From the NCBI GenBank assembly GCA_016648135.1, contig JADDOH010002016.1, positions 1 to 64,000 on the forward strand: 64,000 bases of DNA, read 5' to 3'. The DNA comes from Agrypnia vestita. Lineage: Eukaryota > Arthropoda > Insecta > Trichoptera > Phryganeidae. Positions within the stretch are counted from its first letter, which is position 1; the number at the start of each line of letters is the position of its first letter. Made by a program: the position numbers and the translations under genes. Under the pieces are notes generated by a model. It was not told the DNA's origin. It saw only the letters and a list, made by a program, of their open reading frames with translations, and did no database searches. Below, in pieces: positions 1 through 13,031 of this stretch.

Positions 1-349
1 GTGAGATATCTATAATATACACTAATTGATTAATAATGTCTCTGTGACATAAATCCAGCACTGTTCTGAAAGATTTGAACAAACTCAAAATATTCAAAAT
101 CATATCAGATAAAATTTCTTATTTCCCCGACAAGCGAAACATATTTTTCGACGAGTAGATTTATTCTGCGCACCTTTTTAATTATTATTTTTTGTATTAA
201 AATTTCTGGGCCTTAATCTTATCCAAAACGTATTGGACATCAATCACCCTATTGTCACGTTCGTGTGCGCCCTTGAAGAGCGCCGCTCCATATTCATAAA
301 ATTGCACGTGATGCATTTTGTAATAATATTTCCCTCCATTAAAAAGCGG

Positions 350-545
350 CATAATCCACTCGCGCCGAGAATGCACTGCACCGGGAGGGGACTCGCGCGG
401 CGCCTGATTGCGCTCGGCTGGCAGGTGCATGGCGGCTCGCATTATGCAATCCTAGAATGCATTTGCTCCGTGGGGTCCCGCTTTCAGCAATCTACCATTC
501 TAAAGGCGCTGACGCCGCGCCGCGCGCAATATTGTTCAACTGATT
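350..545. promoter_or_regulatory. CpG-rich block near left edge
   Basis: GGACTCGCGCGGCGCCTGAT and GACGCCGCGCCGCGCGCAAT lie in AT-rich surroundings. Overlapping frames on both strands give no recognised protein. Confidence 0.25.
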
Positions 546-994
546 GGTTCTTTATCGAATCCAGTCTGACAATTTATTTCATTCATATTACAAATAGAAA
601 ACTATTATTTACTACCAGTATTTCTTATTCTCTCTCTCTCTGTTGTATTTAAGAACATTATCTTGTAAAGCAATTTACATCTGTCCCTGCTGATAGATAC
701 TACCATGAGTCTGCATTAAGCTTTCTCGTTTGGTTAAAATACTTATATCTCCATTCTTCATCTTTCTCTCTGTTGACTTCTTTATATAATATTATTGGTG
801 GATTTGGCGTTATCGTTGTAGATATTATTCGTGTCCACTAAATTCAGTGAAAAATATAAACTGTGTAATATTATTAAATAAACCATGTAGAGATAACTTT
901 TTCATTTTTAATCTTTGTATAATATTCCTTAGGTAGCTAATTTATTTATATTTTTGCTGAATTAGGTAAAAATGTTCTCAGGTTTTCACGGCCG

Positions 995-1175
995 TTCAGA
1001 ATTTTCTGTGTATAGTTTTCTGGGAAATTCTGCCATGAATATGTGACCTCTCTGGCCGATCATCACATTGTCCTTGATAATGGACCCTGCAATGTGATCC
1101 GAAACGTCGGCCAGAGAGGTCGCATATACACGGCAAAATATCCCTAAAAACTATACACAGAAGATTTTTCTGAAT
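995..1175. repeat. Hammerhead-like palindromic repeat, locus 1
   Basis: An imperfect inverted repeat: TTCAGAATTTTCTGTGTATA at the left and TATACACAGAAGATTTTTCT at the right, then GACCTCTCTGGCCGA against TCGGCCAGAGAGGTC. The loop side holds CTTGATAAT-GGA...TCC-GAAAC-GTC (1073-1108). This has the order of a type I hammerhead ribozyme core (CUGANGA, stem II, GAAAC, GUC), but the first core box is diverged. The same box order occurs in the palindrome at 57 kb. Such motifs are known from Penelope-like retroelements and retrozymes. Confidence 0.55.
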
Positions 1176-1273
1176 TGTTTATTATTATTTTTATAGAAAT
1201 ACCTTTGACTACAATTTTTAGAAAGTAGTTTTATGTATGATATTTAAAACCGATTAGATTAATCAATTAATAC

Positions 1274-1458
1274 GAGTAGCTTGTTGGTCTTGTGGTTAGG
1301 ACACTCGCCTCGTGATCCAAAGGTCGCGGGTTCAAATCTCAGCCCAGACTAGCAAGTTAGTCCTATTTTCATAGCACAAGCTTAGTTTGAAAGAAGCTTA
1401 GAAGAATATTGATGTGACACGTATTCCGTGTTCGCATCTCTATTTAAAAAAAAAAAAA
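1274..1458 (+). repeat. tRNA-derived SINE, family S1, copy 1
   Basis: The head GAGTAGCTTGTTGGTCTTGT with GTGGTTAGGACACTCG resembles a tRNA A box region, and GCGGGTTCAAATC is a Pol III B box. The body CAAGTTAGTCCTATTTTCAT and GTGACACGTATTCCGTGTTC is shared with three other copies, and it ends in an A-run after 1446. Length is about 180 bp. Confidence 0.85.
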
Positions 1459-3687
1459 ATTAAAAAGATATACAAAAATATCTATAAATTGAAAGAATAT
1501 TTGATTAAATTACGCGAAATTGTTACCGATGTTTTCCGACGAGGAACCATTGCGCGATCGCAGCCAAATATTACTTCGATTGATAGATTTTTTTGTATAT
1601 TTTTCTAATTGATTCATCAATTGCTTAAGATTTCTATTAATATGATCCGAGCGGAATATGATAGGAAAAAATATCTACGATAATGTAACCCTTTATCAAT
1701 AGGTACAAGTGTTTAAAACTCCTTCTAGGAATGGTGCGAAAGACGTGCATATGACTACCTCAGACCAGCAGAATACCTATATAGACGTGACAACTAACGG
1801 ATATTTCCTATTCGCGTTTTAGTTCCATACGTTTGAATTGTTTATAAAAATTGCTACAACCTTTTAAATCATGAAACAATTATGAAAAGTTCAAACTTAA
1901 TACTCTTAAAAAATGAGATTTCTTTGTAAATAAGTCGCGCTTTATTACAAAATGGCGATTTTACTTAAATCAAAATTTAAAAATAAAACGTCCATTGTAA
2001 AAAATGCACTTTGATTTACAATTTTTAATTATACAAGAAAAAAATATTTGTACACATTTGTGCGTAGTAATTTAGAATACGCTTCACAAATCTCGAATCC
2101 TACATACAATACGCAAATATCACCAATCTAAAATATACAAAAAAAAAATTATCGAATACAATGTCATGTCGTATCGGCTGAAATCGAACTTTACACGAGA
2201 GCAATATCTTGAAATTTGCAAAAAACATCACTGCAAAAACGTCGTGAAATAGCAAACTTAATTTTCTTGTTAAAAATATCCTCCGGCTTGGTAGATTGTC
2301 CAGAATTATTATCCAAGCTTTTGATCAATGTTCCTCCTAAAGTTCTAAGAATCAACCCTCTTCTTTTTACACCTCTAGTTCCTAAAAACTACAGGCAAAA
2401 CTCATACAAAACTCAAATTTAATGCACTCACAAAAAAGTATAATTTAGACTTATTTCAAAATAACCTTACTCACGTGCATCGCGCGCTTTCCGATCCATT
2501 TTTCAAATAAAATATATTTTATTATTTTCCATTATATCAATTATATATAGTTTTTTCAATATACTATATCATATATATACACCACGCAAATACGATATTT
2601 TGTCACTACTAGTGAAAACTTATAATTGGCTTTTATGTTTCCCATTCTTTGTGTTTACTTAATTATTGTTAGCTGTTGGTTTTCCGAATAAATATAAATA
2701 AATAAAAAATCCTAAAGTGCATTATAAATGTGTCTTAAATATATGCGCGGGGGGGCGTACTTCCGCTGTGCCTCAGTCAGTACTACAGTACTACAGTAGT
2801 ACAGTAGCCTAAAACGGGGGTTTATTTCAACTCTGTATAATTTTATACTCTGTAGTTACAACACTTTCATAAACAGCTCATTCTCCTTTCTGACAATAGA
2901 ATTAGACTTTTTTTGTTTTCTATTCGAAAACGTCCATTCGGAATCCAACATTCCACCTAATGTAACAATTTTCTTTTAAATTTCGCGGAGGTAACTATGG
3001 CCACTGTATTATTAATACGCATATGTACTTATGTAGTAGCAACGCTATTTGTATGAGCTGTTCATTTTTATTAAGCAATAACGTTTTATTTATGTAAACA
3101 AACAATAACATTTTGTGGTATGTATTTAGAATATTTCAATACAAAACAGCACAATTAAAATTTTATTATGCTATAACAAAAGTGAACTCGACAGCAAAGT
3201 AGGTACGAATAATAAATATGTATGTGTATACATAATATTATTATCCTGATACCTACAAATTATGTAATCTAAAATTTATAATCAATTAAATTAACACGTA
3301 ACGTACTATTCAGAACAGGCATTCTTGACCAACATTATCTAGATTTTATGGTGTATGGTTTTTATGGAAAATTATTTTATATATCTGCGAAGTTAAAAGG
3401 GCCATAATATTATAAGAACCTTTAACCTTTTTGACTTTATTTTGGTGAATAGTTTTTTGTGGAAAATTATTTTATTTAGTTTTCAGGGGAAACGAGAAAT
3501 TTTATTTTATTTTTTAACAAATAGACCGTCAACAGGTCGTTGATGACAGTAATAGATGGTCCTCGAGTGACATCAGAGTACAAGTTATGAATATTTTGTA
3601 AACATTTTGAGCATGATATAATTACACAATGCACAATACACTTTTGAAAATAAATTAATAATAAATCATGGATAATAGTGACTCAAT
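1459..3687. other. No supported gene
   Basis: AT-rich DNA. The only local pattern is a short palindromic TACAG run at 2776-2815 (CAGTACTACAGTACTACAGT). Short open frames have no recognisable content. Confidence 0.5.
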
Positions 3688-4130
3688 CATAAAATAAATT
3701 GTAAATAATATTCAGATTAACGCAAGTCAATAAATACATTTTTAGGAATGAGTTCCAGGTTAACAAGTTTTTACATAATTTGTAATTTGTTTGTATTTGA
3801 AGATTGATATAACATTTATTTCTAATACAATAAACACTGCATGAAATAAAAGAGAGAACAGCATAGAAAAGCATAGACAAAACATAGAGAAAACAAAAAG
3901 TGTGTTTCGGAGCGATGTTGCCCTGCTGGTCACTGATAACGTGCTGCAAGGTATAACAACGTAATGTACTTTTTATGATAAATAAATAAATAATGCCTTA
4001 ATGATAAAATAAATTGTAAATATTATTCAAAAATAAATAAATAAATATTGCAAACACAGTTTTTATAAATAAATAATAAATTAATAATTAAAAATATCTT
4101 AGTGATAAATAAATTGTAAATATTATTCAC
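3688..4130 (+). repeat. Three spaced copies of a 30-bp AT-rich motif
   Basis: AAATAAATTGTAAATATTAT (or AATAATATT in the first) occurs at about 3692, 4006 and 4107, separated by AAATAAATAAAT simple repeats. Could be an old 3' UTR of a retroelement; no coding part seen. Confidence 0.5.
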
Positions 4131-4416
4131 AATAATATAAAGACTATCTATCACAAGACATAAACATTGATTGTCATTAATCAGTTATAGGATACGGAGC
4201 GATCTAATACTACTAAACTACTAGTAATAAATGTACACGATGAATATTAGCCTAATAAAATTGCCAGATTTTCCTGAAATCATATATATTCAGAATTATT
4301 TTCGATCGTGTTCAGAGTAATAAACTCCCGATAACTTGAAAGTCAAACCAAACATCTTGACAATCTTGTTAAAAGAAGCCGTGTCGATTGAAGAGACAAT
4401 GCTCTTGAGAGAATTA

Positions 4417-4646
4417 GATCTGGCTATAGTGGCCGTTTTGATCATTGAGAACTGCTTTTGAAATAAATGTAGCAAAAGAAAAAAAAATACAAGCAAAACC
4501 GCCAAAACCCAGTTTGCAAAGAAATGTAGCAAAAGAAAAAAAAATAGAAGCAAAACCGCCAAAACCCAGTTTGCAAAAATGACGTGTTTAAAATTCATGA
4601 TCTGGCAATAGTGGCCGTTTTGATCATTGAGAAGTGCTTTTGAAAA
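4417..4646 (+). repeat. Nested tandem duplication
   Basis: A 57-bp unit beginning AAATGTAGCAAAAGAAAA occurs twice in a row (4465-4521, 4522-4578) with one or two differences. The pair is bracketed by two copies, 182 bp apart, of GATCTGGC-ATAGTGGCCGTT followed by TTGATCATTGAGAA (4417 and 4599). No reading frame of interest is preserved. Confidence 0.85.
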
Positions 4647-6709
4647 AATGTTCGTATGTTTTAGGAACAGAAGAAATTTAATTTTAAAGTCTCCGCTCTA
4701 ATTATGCAATTAGTTACAAAAACGTTTATCATAATTTCGTCAATAGTATTAGTTTTAATAATTTTCATTTCTTAGTGAATGGTCTCGGTCGAATCTTCAA
4801 CAGATTTGATTTTATCTCAAAATGCTCAACCCATCCATTAACCTACGCCTCGACTACGCTATACAATATTTTCTCTAACATGGTGAGTTCTAAGACGTCA
4901 TATTTATCATTGCAGATAGTGGGTCCTAAGTATTTAAAGTACTCGCGTAATAAATTCTTAATTGTTGAACCTGTTACATTCCTCGTACCTATCTGCCTTT
5001 AGAATTCTCTCCCAGAGGGTTGTCCCGGGACCGCGGGAAGCATGACGCAGCATCAAATACAGGCTAATCTATAAATCGAACATTCTGTTAACACGCCGTA
5101 AAGCCTTCGCTCTCGCATTCCCGGCCCTGCCGCCCCCGTCACGACCGCCACCGGGAATTTTCACAACATGACCTTTGCCGATAAACCCTACCAGGCGCGG
5201 ATCGAACCTTAGTCGATTTTATTAAACCCCGTGAGCGGAAACTATAATCTCACATTTTCTACTGTGTTCGTTGTAGTGGAAGCAATAATGCAATACCGTC
5301 CAGAGAGTATCAGATCTTACATCAACATAATTAAAAATACAATTTAAAATAAGAAAGGGAAAAATTATTGGAGCAAGGCAAGGGTTTGACCAGTTAGTAG
5401 TAGGGCTTTTGTGGACCGCAATGAATAAAGAGACATACTAATTAAACGTGATAGCTAACGTCTGTTGAACGGATAAAGGAAGAGGAGTTAGCACGTATTT
5501 TCCGATTCTTAAATTCGCTTTCGATCTTAGTGAGAATCTTTATGTTGTGTTACTATCGAATTCTGTGATAAAATTCTTCATCGCGGCGGATACTTTTTCG
5601 TTTGAAAAAATGTGAGCGCGGAATAAGCTGTCGTTCGTTGTCTATTTTTATATTTAGCACGCAGAGCAGAGTTATCAATCAGCGAAGTTTCATCCGCACT
5701 CGAGGCTGAATGGATTGAACGAACTTTGATAGTTGTACTTTAAGGCTTTGATTAGAATTAAGGTTAAAGAAATTTTAATTTGTAGTACCACCTACCCATT
5801 GTATGCTAATATTTTTTTGTATTGTGCTGAAAATTAAGTGATAATGACTTGATTCTTTCTTCCTACAGTAAACTTCATATTCTGATCCTTTCCTTATAAT
5901 ATACATGTATACAACCTTTCTTTGTTTCCTTTTAGAATACCTAAGTATACCCAGAATAAACCGCTTCTTAATTGAAAGCGTTTTATTCGTCTTTTAACAT
6001 TTGTAATTCTGAAGATCATTAAACTAATCATTTAATTTTTTTTAAATATCTCATCTTTGTCTGTCTTGTCCTAACTTTCGTAGTATGTAAACAAATTGAG
6101 CTAATTTGTTATCAATTAGCTATGGCGTAGCCCTCTCTGACGCGTTTTGAAATATCAAGCAATTTGAAAAGGAAACCCACGATTGCCAATGCTTAGCTTT
6201 AAACACATATATGTACTTACTTTCACTTTAAACCTACACTTTCATGCCTACTATTATACTTCTTAATATTCGTTAGCTACGCACCAATCTACTACACGTG
6301 CAAGATCTAATAAATGGTTTAATTCCGGCGTTCTACAGTCCCAGCTTATATTTTTTCCCGTTCTTGACTGATAGTATTAATAATATAACAGTCATTAGTA
6401 TACCATGGACAGGTACTCATCGCCAGTTTAGTTCATCTCTGAACAATTTAATACTCGTTGAATTTTAAGAACATTTTACAAAGTAGATGAACGAACATTA
6501 AAATAAAGTATCGATCAGAAATTAGATTACATTTTTTATGCTTTTTGTAGTAGATCAATACAATAAAAATAAAACACGATTTTTTTGATTCTATAATTAA
6601 TTTTTCCAAATAAATGGACGATGATTCATTGTTAATTAATCTGATGATATAGAATGATATAAAATTGACAAAAAATTCGTGTTTTATTTCTGTTGAATTA
6701 AAAAAGTTC
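4647..6709. other. No supported gene
   Basis: AT-rich, with one more GC-rich patch at 5010-5230 (CCGGCCCTGCCGCCCCCGTC) that has no open-frame or splice support. Confidence 0.5.
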
Positions 6710-6890
6710 AGTAGCTTGTTGGTCTTGTGGTTAGGACACTCGTCTCGTGATTCAAAGGACGCGGGTTCGAATCTTTTCTAGACCTGCAAGTTAGTCGTAT
6801 TTTCATAGCACAAGCGTTTATCTTAGTTTCAAAATAGTAAGAATATTCATGTGACACGTATTCCGTGTTCGCACCTCTATTTAAAAAAAA
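6710..6890 (+). repeat. tRNA-derived SINE, family S1, copy 2
   Basis: CAGTAGCTTGTTGGTCTTGT, then GGACACTCGTCTCGTGATTC and the B box GCGGGTTCGAATC. Same tail GTGACACGTATTCCGTGTTC and an A-run. B box closer to consensus than in copy 1. Confidence 0.85.
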
Positions 6891-8275
6891 TGAATACCGC
6901 CAGCATTAAAAAAGATTATGTTTTGCAGTATTGTGATTTATGTCTTAGCTACTTTGCTAGTCTTTTTTACCAGTGTTATATCATTTTTAAAATACGAGTA
7001 AATATACGAATATAACGAGTGAATATAAACTATAAAGTGTTGAATATCTTAAAATGGATTATTGGAATAATAGATAGATTGAAGAAACTTACAGATTGAA
7101 TAAAGATTAAAACAAACATTTCATATTTATTGATTAAGATAAATTATAGTAGTCTCCCAGAGACGAAGCAATTTATACGGGAAACGTTTATGGAAGTCTT
7201 TATAGTGTGGTCCAGGGCTTATGACCTGTATGGGCTGGCTTAGGTGATCACTTTATTCAATGCAACGTTCACCAATTTTACCGTAATAACACCTACACGT
7301 TATCATTTTTTTAAAGTTTTATATATGTTCAAATCTGTTTCTTTCATATATTTGAATGGACTGCCCTAGAGACATCTACAATACTTGTCATCATACACAT
7401 TAGTAGTATACATAGATTTTGCAGCTGGTAATCATGACTGTATATTTTTGAAGAGGAATGTTAATATTTATTATTTATTGAAACTCTGGCTTGTTTAAAA
7501 TTTTATCGAGTCAAGATACATAAATCGTTCTTTGGAACCGATTATAATGGTAGGTATCATTACCAAACTATTAATTTTTAATTATGAAAAATATAAACTA
7601 TTTTTCCTCTACGTGAGCTTAATAATATATTTTTTTTACTACTTATGTTTCGAGAGTAACAGAAAATCATAATGAATTGCATATTTCTACAACGTTAATG
7701 CCAAATCTGTCAATAGTATATTAATTTTTATATTAATAAATAAAAGAGTCGCCTATTACCAGTCCGCCACTGGCACTGGAGCAACTAGTGTGGCAGCTTC
7801 GGGTGGAGCGAGATTATAATGAACACATTGTCTTAATTATTAGAGATTTACTCGGGGGTCGGCCGGCCGGCAGGCTCGCTGGTCCTGATCCTGATCCGCT
7901 GATCGCTTCATCGATACCCCATGTTATGAGTCCGTCCCTTTACACAATCACTAATGATATCGCACGGCGTCATCTGCAACATGCGACTGCTTCAGTGCCG
8001 GAAGACATTTAGCTCAAGTAATGCTGTAATAAAATTTATCAACACGTCTAGATAATTCAAAAACTTTAAAAAAAAATTACAAATTAAAATTTTAATGACT
8101 TCATTTATAAATCCATCATTTATGGTGTTTTTATTTTAGCAAGTAGAAGAAGGCAAAATGGTATATTTTTTTTATTATGAGTTAAATGCAATTAAAATTT
8201 GTGTTCTTTAAATTATAACTGCAATTAAATGCACAACGTAAAGTCTTAAAATGTGTATACAATGATGAGTATATA
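6891..8275. other. No supported gene; contains repeat D1 and a small GC-rich patch
   Basis: AT-rich apart from 7850-7990 (GGCCGGCCGGCAGGCTCGCT). The 74-codon frame over this patch has no motif. Confidence 0.5.
7203..7257 (+). repeat. Dispersed repeat D1, plus copy
   Basis: GGGCTTATGACC, then GGGCTGGCTTAGGTGATCAC and TTTAT. Matches the reverse complement of 43033-43082. Family unknown. Confidence 0.6.
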
Positions 8276-8279
8276 TTAA

Positions 8280-9970
8280 CCCTAGCTCACTAACCATGCG
8301 TCAAAATGACTACGCGTACCTTGCGCAATTAATGCTTCGGTAAGATCCCGTCCCCCGCAACCCGGCCCTTTTCTAATACCTTCCTAATCCGCATCATTAG
8401 TGACCCGCAATTACTGGTTGCGTAAGTATGCATGCTTGCTAGATCGCAATATATTTTGTTTTCGTCGTAGAAATTACGAAAGTTTAGTAAGTACAAAACT
8501 ATTTTTCAATGTTGTGCATTTTTTTATTTGTCAATTATTTTCAATAATTACTATAAAAACGTATTATTTTTATGTTATTATAAGACGTAATAATAACTGG
8601 TGCTTGAAAAGTCACCAATAGACTTCAATGTTTTGCTTCAAACTTTTTGATATTTAGTTGTTTTTTTTTAGATTTGAAATTTATAAGTTTATGTTTTGTT
8701 ATAAACCGTACCACGGATAATTGGTTCGGTTCCTCTGGCTGCTTTTATAAGTACACTTATGCTTATGCTCACACTAGTAGATATTCTATGAAGCAATAAG
8801 CGAGAAACCCCAAAAGAAATGGCGAATAATAGAAATAAGTCAGTAGGTACGTACTTCGCTGTTCATTTTTTTAATTTTTTTTACTTTCCATATAATTTTT
8901 TTTTACACCCTAGCCCTACAAAACGTTTTAAAGAGAGGTTTGTATGCAGGATTCATTTTTACAATTAATATTACTATATTATTATATTTTACATATACAT
9001 TTTCAAACTAATTTATTACAATATTATTATATTTCATTTTTGAAGATCATAAGTAATAACAATACACATCAATTTCACATGATACACTTCAATTCATACA
9101 TTTATTCATAGATAGGCCATGTCGTTTGACATCAACAACTTTCTGAATTCCACCATCGATTTTGAAGTCGACAGGCATTTTTCGACATTGACAGATTTAA
9201 AGAAATGACGTTGGTATCTTATAAAACGAAGTCAAATAAGGTTGTTTACCTTCTTTATACTATTGATCAACCTACCATCAATATCAATTCAAAAAAGCTG
9301 GAAATTACAGAATTATTCTAATTAATATATTAGAATTCAACAAAAGGTGCGGTTGATACTGTAGACCAAATATGCTCGATTATTAGTACTAGCCGTAAGA
9401 CTAATCGACGGCCGCTATGCTTATTTTATAACATCTTAAATATATCTAAAGTGAATGCATATGTTATCCACATCTCTAATTTGATCCGAAATAGAAAAAA
9501 AAACAATGAAAAGAAGGTCTTATGCACAAGAAATGGCAGACGAACTGATTAAACCTCGGCTGCAAGAAATATATCAGACTGTAAATTTGCAACGAAATTA
9601 AAAGCTAATTATTGGGTATATCTTACAAATTGTTAATTCTCAGAAAGATACTAGTCAAGACGTTCTCAAAAGTGCAAAACTTGTAACTTTTGCCTTGGAA
9701 AAAATACGTCGCATGACCACCGACTTCTGCAAAGGCGGCAAAAAACCAATTTGCAGGAAACATATTGTTTCCATGTGCAATTATTGTTCTATGTACGTTT
9801 TTTTTTAACACTGTTTAAATTTTTTGTTTAAGAGAGAACTAAGACTGCTAATTAAGATCATTTTGTATCATAAAAAAAGTTGATTAAAAAATATTGATGT
9901 TTTAATCGGTCGTAAAACTTACGAAAGGTTAGTGACAAGATTACACGAAATTAAGGCTAGTGAGCTAGGG
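8280..9970 (+). mobile_element. piggyBac-like element remnant (1691 bp)
   Basis: Flanked by TTAA at both ends (8276-8279 and 9971-9974). The 13-bp inverted repeats CCCTAGCTCACTA and TAGTGAGCTAGGG are perfect. TTAA targets and CCCTAG termini are the piggyBac signature. The right part holds a decayed transposase C-terminus. Complete piggyBac elements are about 2.4 kb, so a large part of the N-terminal and catalytic region is missing or too decayed to read between 8400 and 9200. Confidence 0.9.
9206..9811 (+). pseudogene. piggyBac-like transposase pseudogene (C-terminal part)
   Basis: Conceptual reading with frame changes begins MTLVSYKTKSNKVVYLLYTI. It passes through the family motif NSTKGAVDTVDQICS and then LFYNILNISKVNAYVI. 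It ends in a Cys-rich segment (KCKTCNFC; then, in another frame, FCKGGKKPICRKH and CNYC), which matches the C-terminal zinc-binding domain of piggyBac transposases. Several stops and frameshifts interrupt it. Three features point the same way: the VDTVDQ motif, the CRD and the TTAA-flanked ends. Confidence 0.87.
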
Positions 9971-10173
9971 TTAAAAATGAATTAAACAAGAGATTTGTTA
10001 TATCAGAAATATAGAACTTTAAAATGAAATAAAACACAAAAAATCGTGTTAATGGCCATGGCATTGGCTTTATCGAAAAGATAATTTTATGCCCTTATTT
10101 TAGCCCTTAAACATGATTACAGTGCCACGATTTTCGAAATAAATTTGCACACAAAATGTTAGTTATGTTAGTA

Positions 10174-10294
10174 TAGGGTGGCCCATCGGATTTTCCTCCA
10201 TTTTTTAATATTAGTTGGCAAATCTAATGTTTCCAACTTATATTTAAAAAAGTGGAGGAAAATTTGAATCCAGCGTATCCGATGGGCCACCCTA
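10174..10294. mobile_element. 121-bp palindromic MITE, TA-flanked
   Basis: Begins TAGGGTGGCCCATCGGAT and ends ATCCGATGGGCCACCCTA, a perfect 18-bp inverted repeat. A second inner inverted pair (TTTTCCTCCA and TGGAGGAAAA) lies near the ends. TA lies outside both ends. Size and symmetry fit a Tc1/mariner-derived MITE. Confidence 0.82.
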
Positions 10295-11084
10295 TATAAG
10301 TGGTTATATATTAACAATACTGAAATTTTGTCAAAATGCCAAACCAAAAAGTCAGTGCTTTAAATATTAAAAATATTAATAATAAAATTGCACAGTTTGC
10401 AAGCGTTGTTTTGGTGAAATATCAAACCAAACTGCTGTAAAAGCACAAATCAGTTGTCAGCTGTAAAATTGACTGTCGCTGAAAAAACACCCTCTATTGA
10501 AACATAAAAGCATAAAATAATCATGGCCATTGTTATGATTTTTATATATTTTATTTCATTTTAAAATTAGGTAGGTATATAAATATACCTCTGATAAAAC
10601 ATCCTAAATAAATAATCGTAGGAATGCAACATTGTCCTTGAGTCTTGGAGATTCGGTGGTAGGTAAAGGTTTTTTTTTTATCAATTGATTAGACAAGTTT
10701 TTACCTCTATAATTATTTCATATCTTTTTTGCTGTACATTATGCCGATAGTCACGAAAATGTCAATGTTTGGAGTCAGATAACAAAGAAAAAATTGTCTC
10801 GGAATGACAGTATCTTGCCTTTCTACGCGGTGCCAATTAGTGTTGTGCAGGAGTCGAACCCCAATCGCTATCTCAATGCGGATATAGATTTTAACATAAG
10901 ACCTCTTTGCCTTGGGAAAGCATTGTGTAAGTAAATACTCCACATCATTAACCTATCTCCAGTTGTTCTATAGGTACATATCATTGTTATCTTCAGATGA
11001 ACTAATTTGACTATCTACTTCAATGTTGCAGTCTTTTATTTAACGTTTTTTTTTATGTTTTTCTGCAGATTAACAATTTTTTAA

Positions 11085-11217
11085 TATAGATAATCCTAGG
11101 CCCGAATCCCCGTGAGAGTACGCCTTAAAGGTATTATTTTGTACTGAAAATTACGCTTTTAAGGTGTACCTTAAGTTTTAAATCACTAAGTATAGACTCT
11201 GAATTCGAGCCCTAGTG
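11085..11217. repeat. Possible small MITE
   Basis: CTAGGCCCGAAT at the left and ATTCGAGCCCTAG at the right, with inner pairs TACGCCTTAAAGG and TTTTAAGGTGTACC. The ends are imperfect and no target duplication is evident. Confidence 0.35.
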
Positions 11218-11339
11218 TGATATTAAAGTAAAATATAGCAGCATTTTATGATAATTAGGTGAATAATACGTTACAGAATACTTTTTTATGGTTGAGAAAT
11301 TAGAAACAATATAGAAAATAAATGTATGAATCGTGTTAT

Positions 11340-11386
11340 TAACGAGATATACTAAAAGTACGGTATTTTTGACGAGTTATAGCTAG
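11340..11386 (+). mobile_element. Helitron-like 3' end fragment
   Basis: GACGAGTTATAGCTAG followed by TATTTAAAT, similar to the end at 32437. No upstream part of the element is recognisable. Confidence 0.3.
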
Positions 11387-11866
11387 TATTTAAATAAAAA
11401 CGAATTTCAATATGTCACATGAATTTAAAAAGCAAAGAATCATATTTTTAACAGAATAAGAACAGCCTTGCGGCGTGGCCGCCACAAAATCTTTGACAAA
11501 AAGCGGAATTCCGTTCGTAAGCCGTAAAATATTTACGCGAAACACAGAGAAATAGCCGTGTCGGGCGACCGCGACCGGACGTTTCCTATTATTTATTATT
11601 GTCATTATATTCACGGGAGCGGTACTAAAGTAATGCGTTGAACGGAAGCTTAGTTGATTGAAGAACAATAAGATTCGTCATTACAGATGTACTTACATAG
11701 AATTTATTAAGGTATTACATAGGTACTTCACAGAGTTAATCTTAAAGCGTGACCTGTGGTACCTGCTGATGGTATTGACTGAATGGGAGCATATTGCTTT
11801 AAGCGTCGGCAGCAATGTATGCATTTTCAGTTAACATCGAAGATTTTAAAAGGGTTAATCCGTTGG

Positions 11867-11898
11867 CAATTTAATTTATGTATACATAAATTAAATTG
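11867..11898. repeat. 32-bp perfect palindrome
   Basis: CAATTTAATTTATGTA followed directly by its reverse complement TACATAAATTAAATTG. No associated feature. Confidence 0.8.
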
Positions 11899-12594
11899 TT
11901 TTGGGAAAAAAATAACAATATCGAAAGAAAGTAAGGGTCGATTTTTTGGTCACGGCTCTCCAAGAATGTGTCGAGTACCGATACAAATTATCGATAGTTA
12001 ATACGATATCTATGAAAGAAAGAGACAGTTTATATGAGTCGCTTCACGCTAGGCAATAATGTAACAACACACTTTGTGTAAGTGAGGCATAGTATCGGTA
12101 AAGTATACTACACCGCCGGCAGCATATTGTTTAAAATAAATGTAAATTTGACAAATTAATGATAATTACTATGAAACTATTTTTAAAATTTTCCGAAATT
12201 TCATGGTGGTTATTTATTATATTAATATAGTAAAAAAGTATACGCTTTTAATCAAAATTTATTTGCTTTACCTACTAATTTCAGCTGATGAAAATTTATA
12301 TTATTTCATTCTCTATCCATAAAATAATTAAACATAAAAACAGTCTGTGTAATATTTTATTGTGATAATTAAAAAATATACAAATAATAGATTTGTCAGT
12401 GGCCGACTGACTGTACCTACAGTTCCATGAATACAAAATTGACCTGTACCTATGTAGTAATTGTCAAAAAACTGTTATTATCAATTTAATTTTGAACGTG
12501 TCGCTTCTGGCGTGAGACATTTTAAAAAATGTGCAAAAACATCTCGAAGATGGATTAAGTCTTATATTTTATTAATGGTTCTGTGATTCTGTGA

Positions 12595-12619
12595 TGATAT
12601 ATATATATATATATATAAA
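12595..12619. repeat. (TA)n microsatellite
   Basis: Uninterrupted TA repeat of about 22 bp. Confidence 0.85.
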
Positions 12620-13031
12620 TAAATTTTAACGCTTTACAAAACACATGATGAAATAACGCTCCTGACATAATTACAAATAAAACTTGAATTAAAATTGCCG
12701 CAAAATATGTAATGAAAACTGCACCCCGTCGTGAAGTTGCTTCACCGCGTTGCTCAACTTCCGTTGTGAGCTGTGAAATGTCTCAAAATCTCGGCCGCGA
12801 GCTACCTCAATGGTAAATTAAGTGAAAAATAATAGGCACATTGGCACACACTTAAAATTGTTTAAAAATATTTTTTGTCCTTTTTATATACGGCTCATTG
12901 GCTCATTGTTAACAATTTAACGCACTTATCCAAAGGAACATGAATTCACCATCTATCAAGAAAGTAACTACCAACGAAATATTTTCACTTCAATTTTACA
13001 TTATTAACATTATAACATTATAAATGCAATT

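Larger units (their letters stand above)
9971..13031. other. No supported gene; MITEs and Helitron-like end only
   Basis: Beyond the 121-bp MITE, the 32-bp palindrome, the possible MITE at 11.1 kb and the Helitron-like end, nothing recognisable. A lone B-box-like GGGGTTCGACTCC on the minus strand at about 10850-10863 hints at another decayed tRNA-derived repeat. Confidence 0.5.

Noticed and set aside
4296..4598. 100-codon minus-strand frame with repeated Leu/Phe-rich segments
   Set aside because: The repetition comes from the 57-bp tandem duplication; hydrophobic runs reflect poly-A/T tracts and not a membrane protein.
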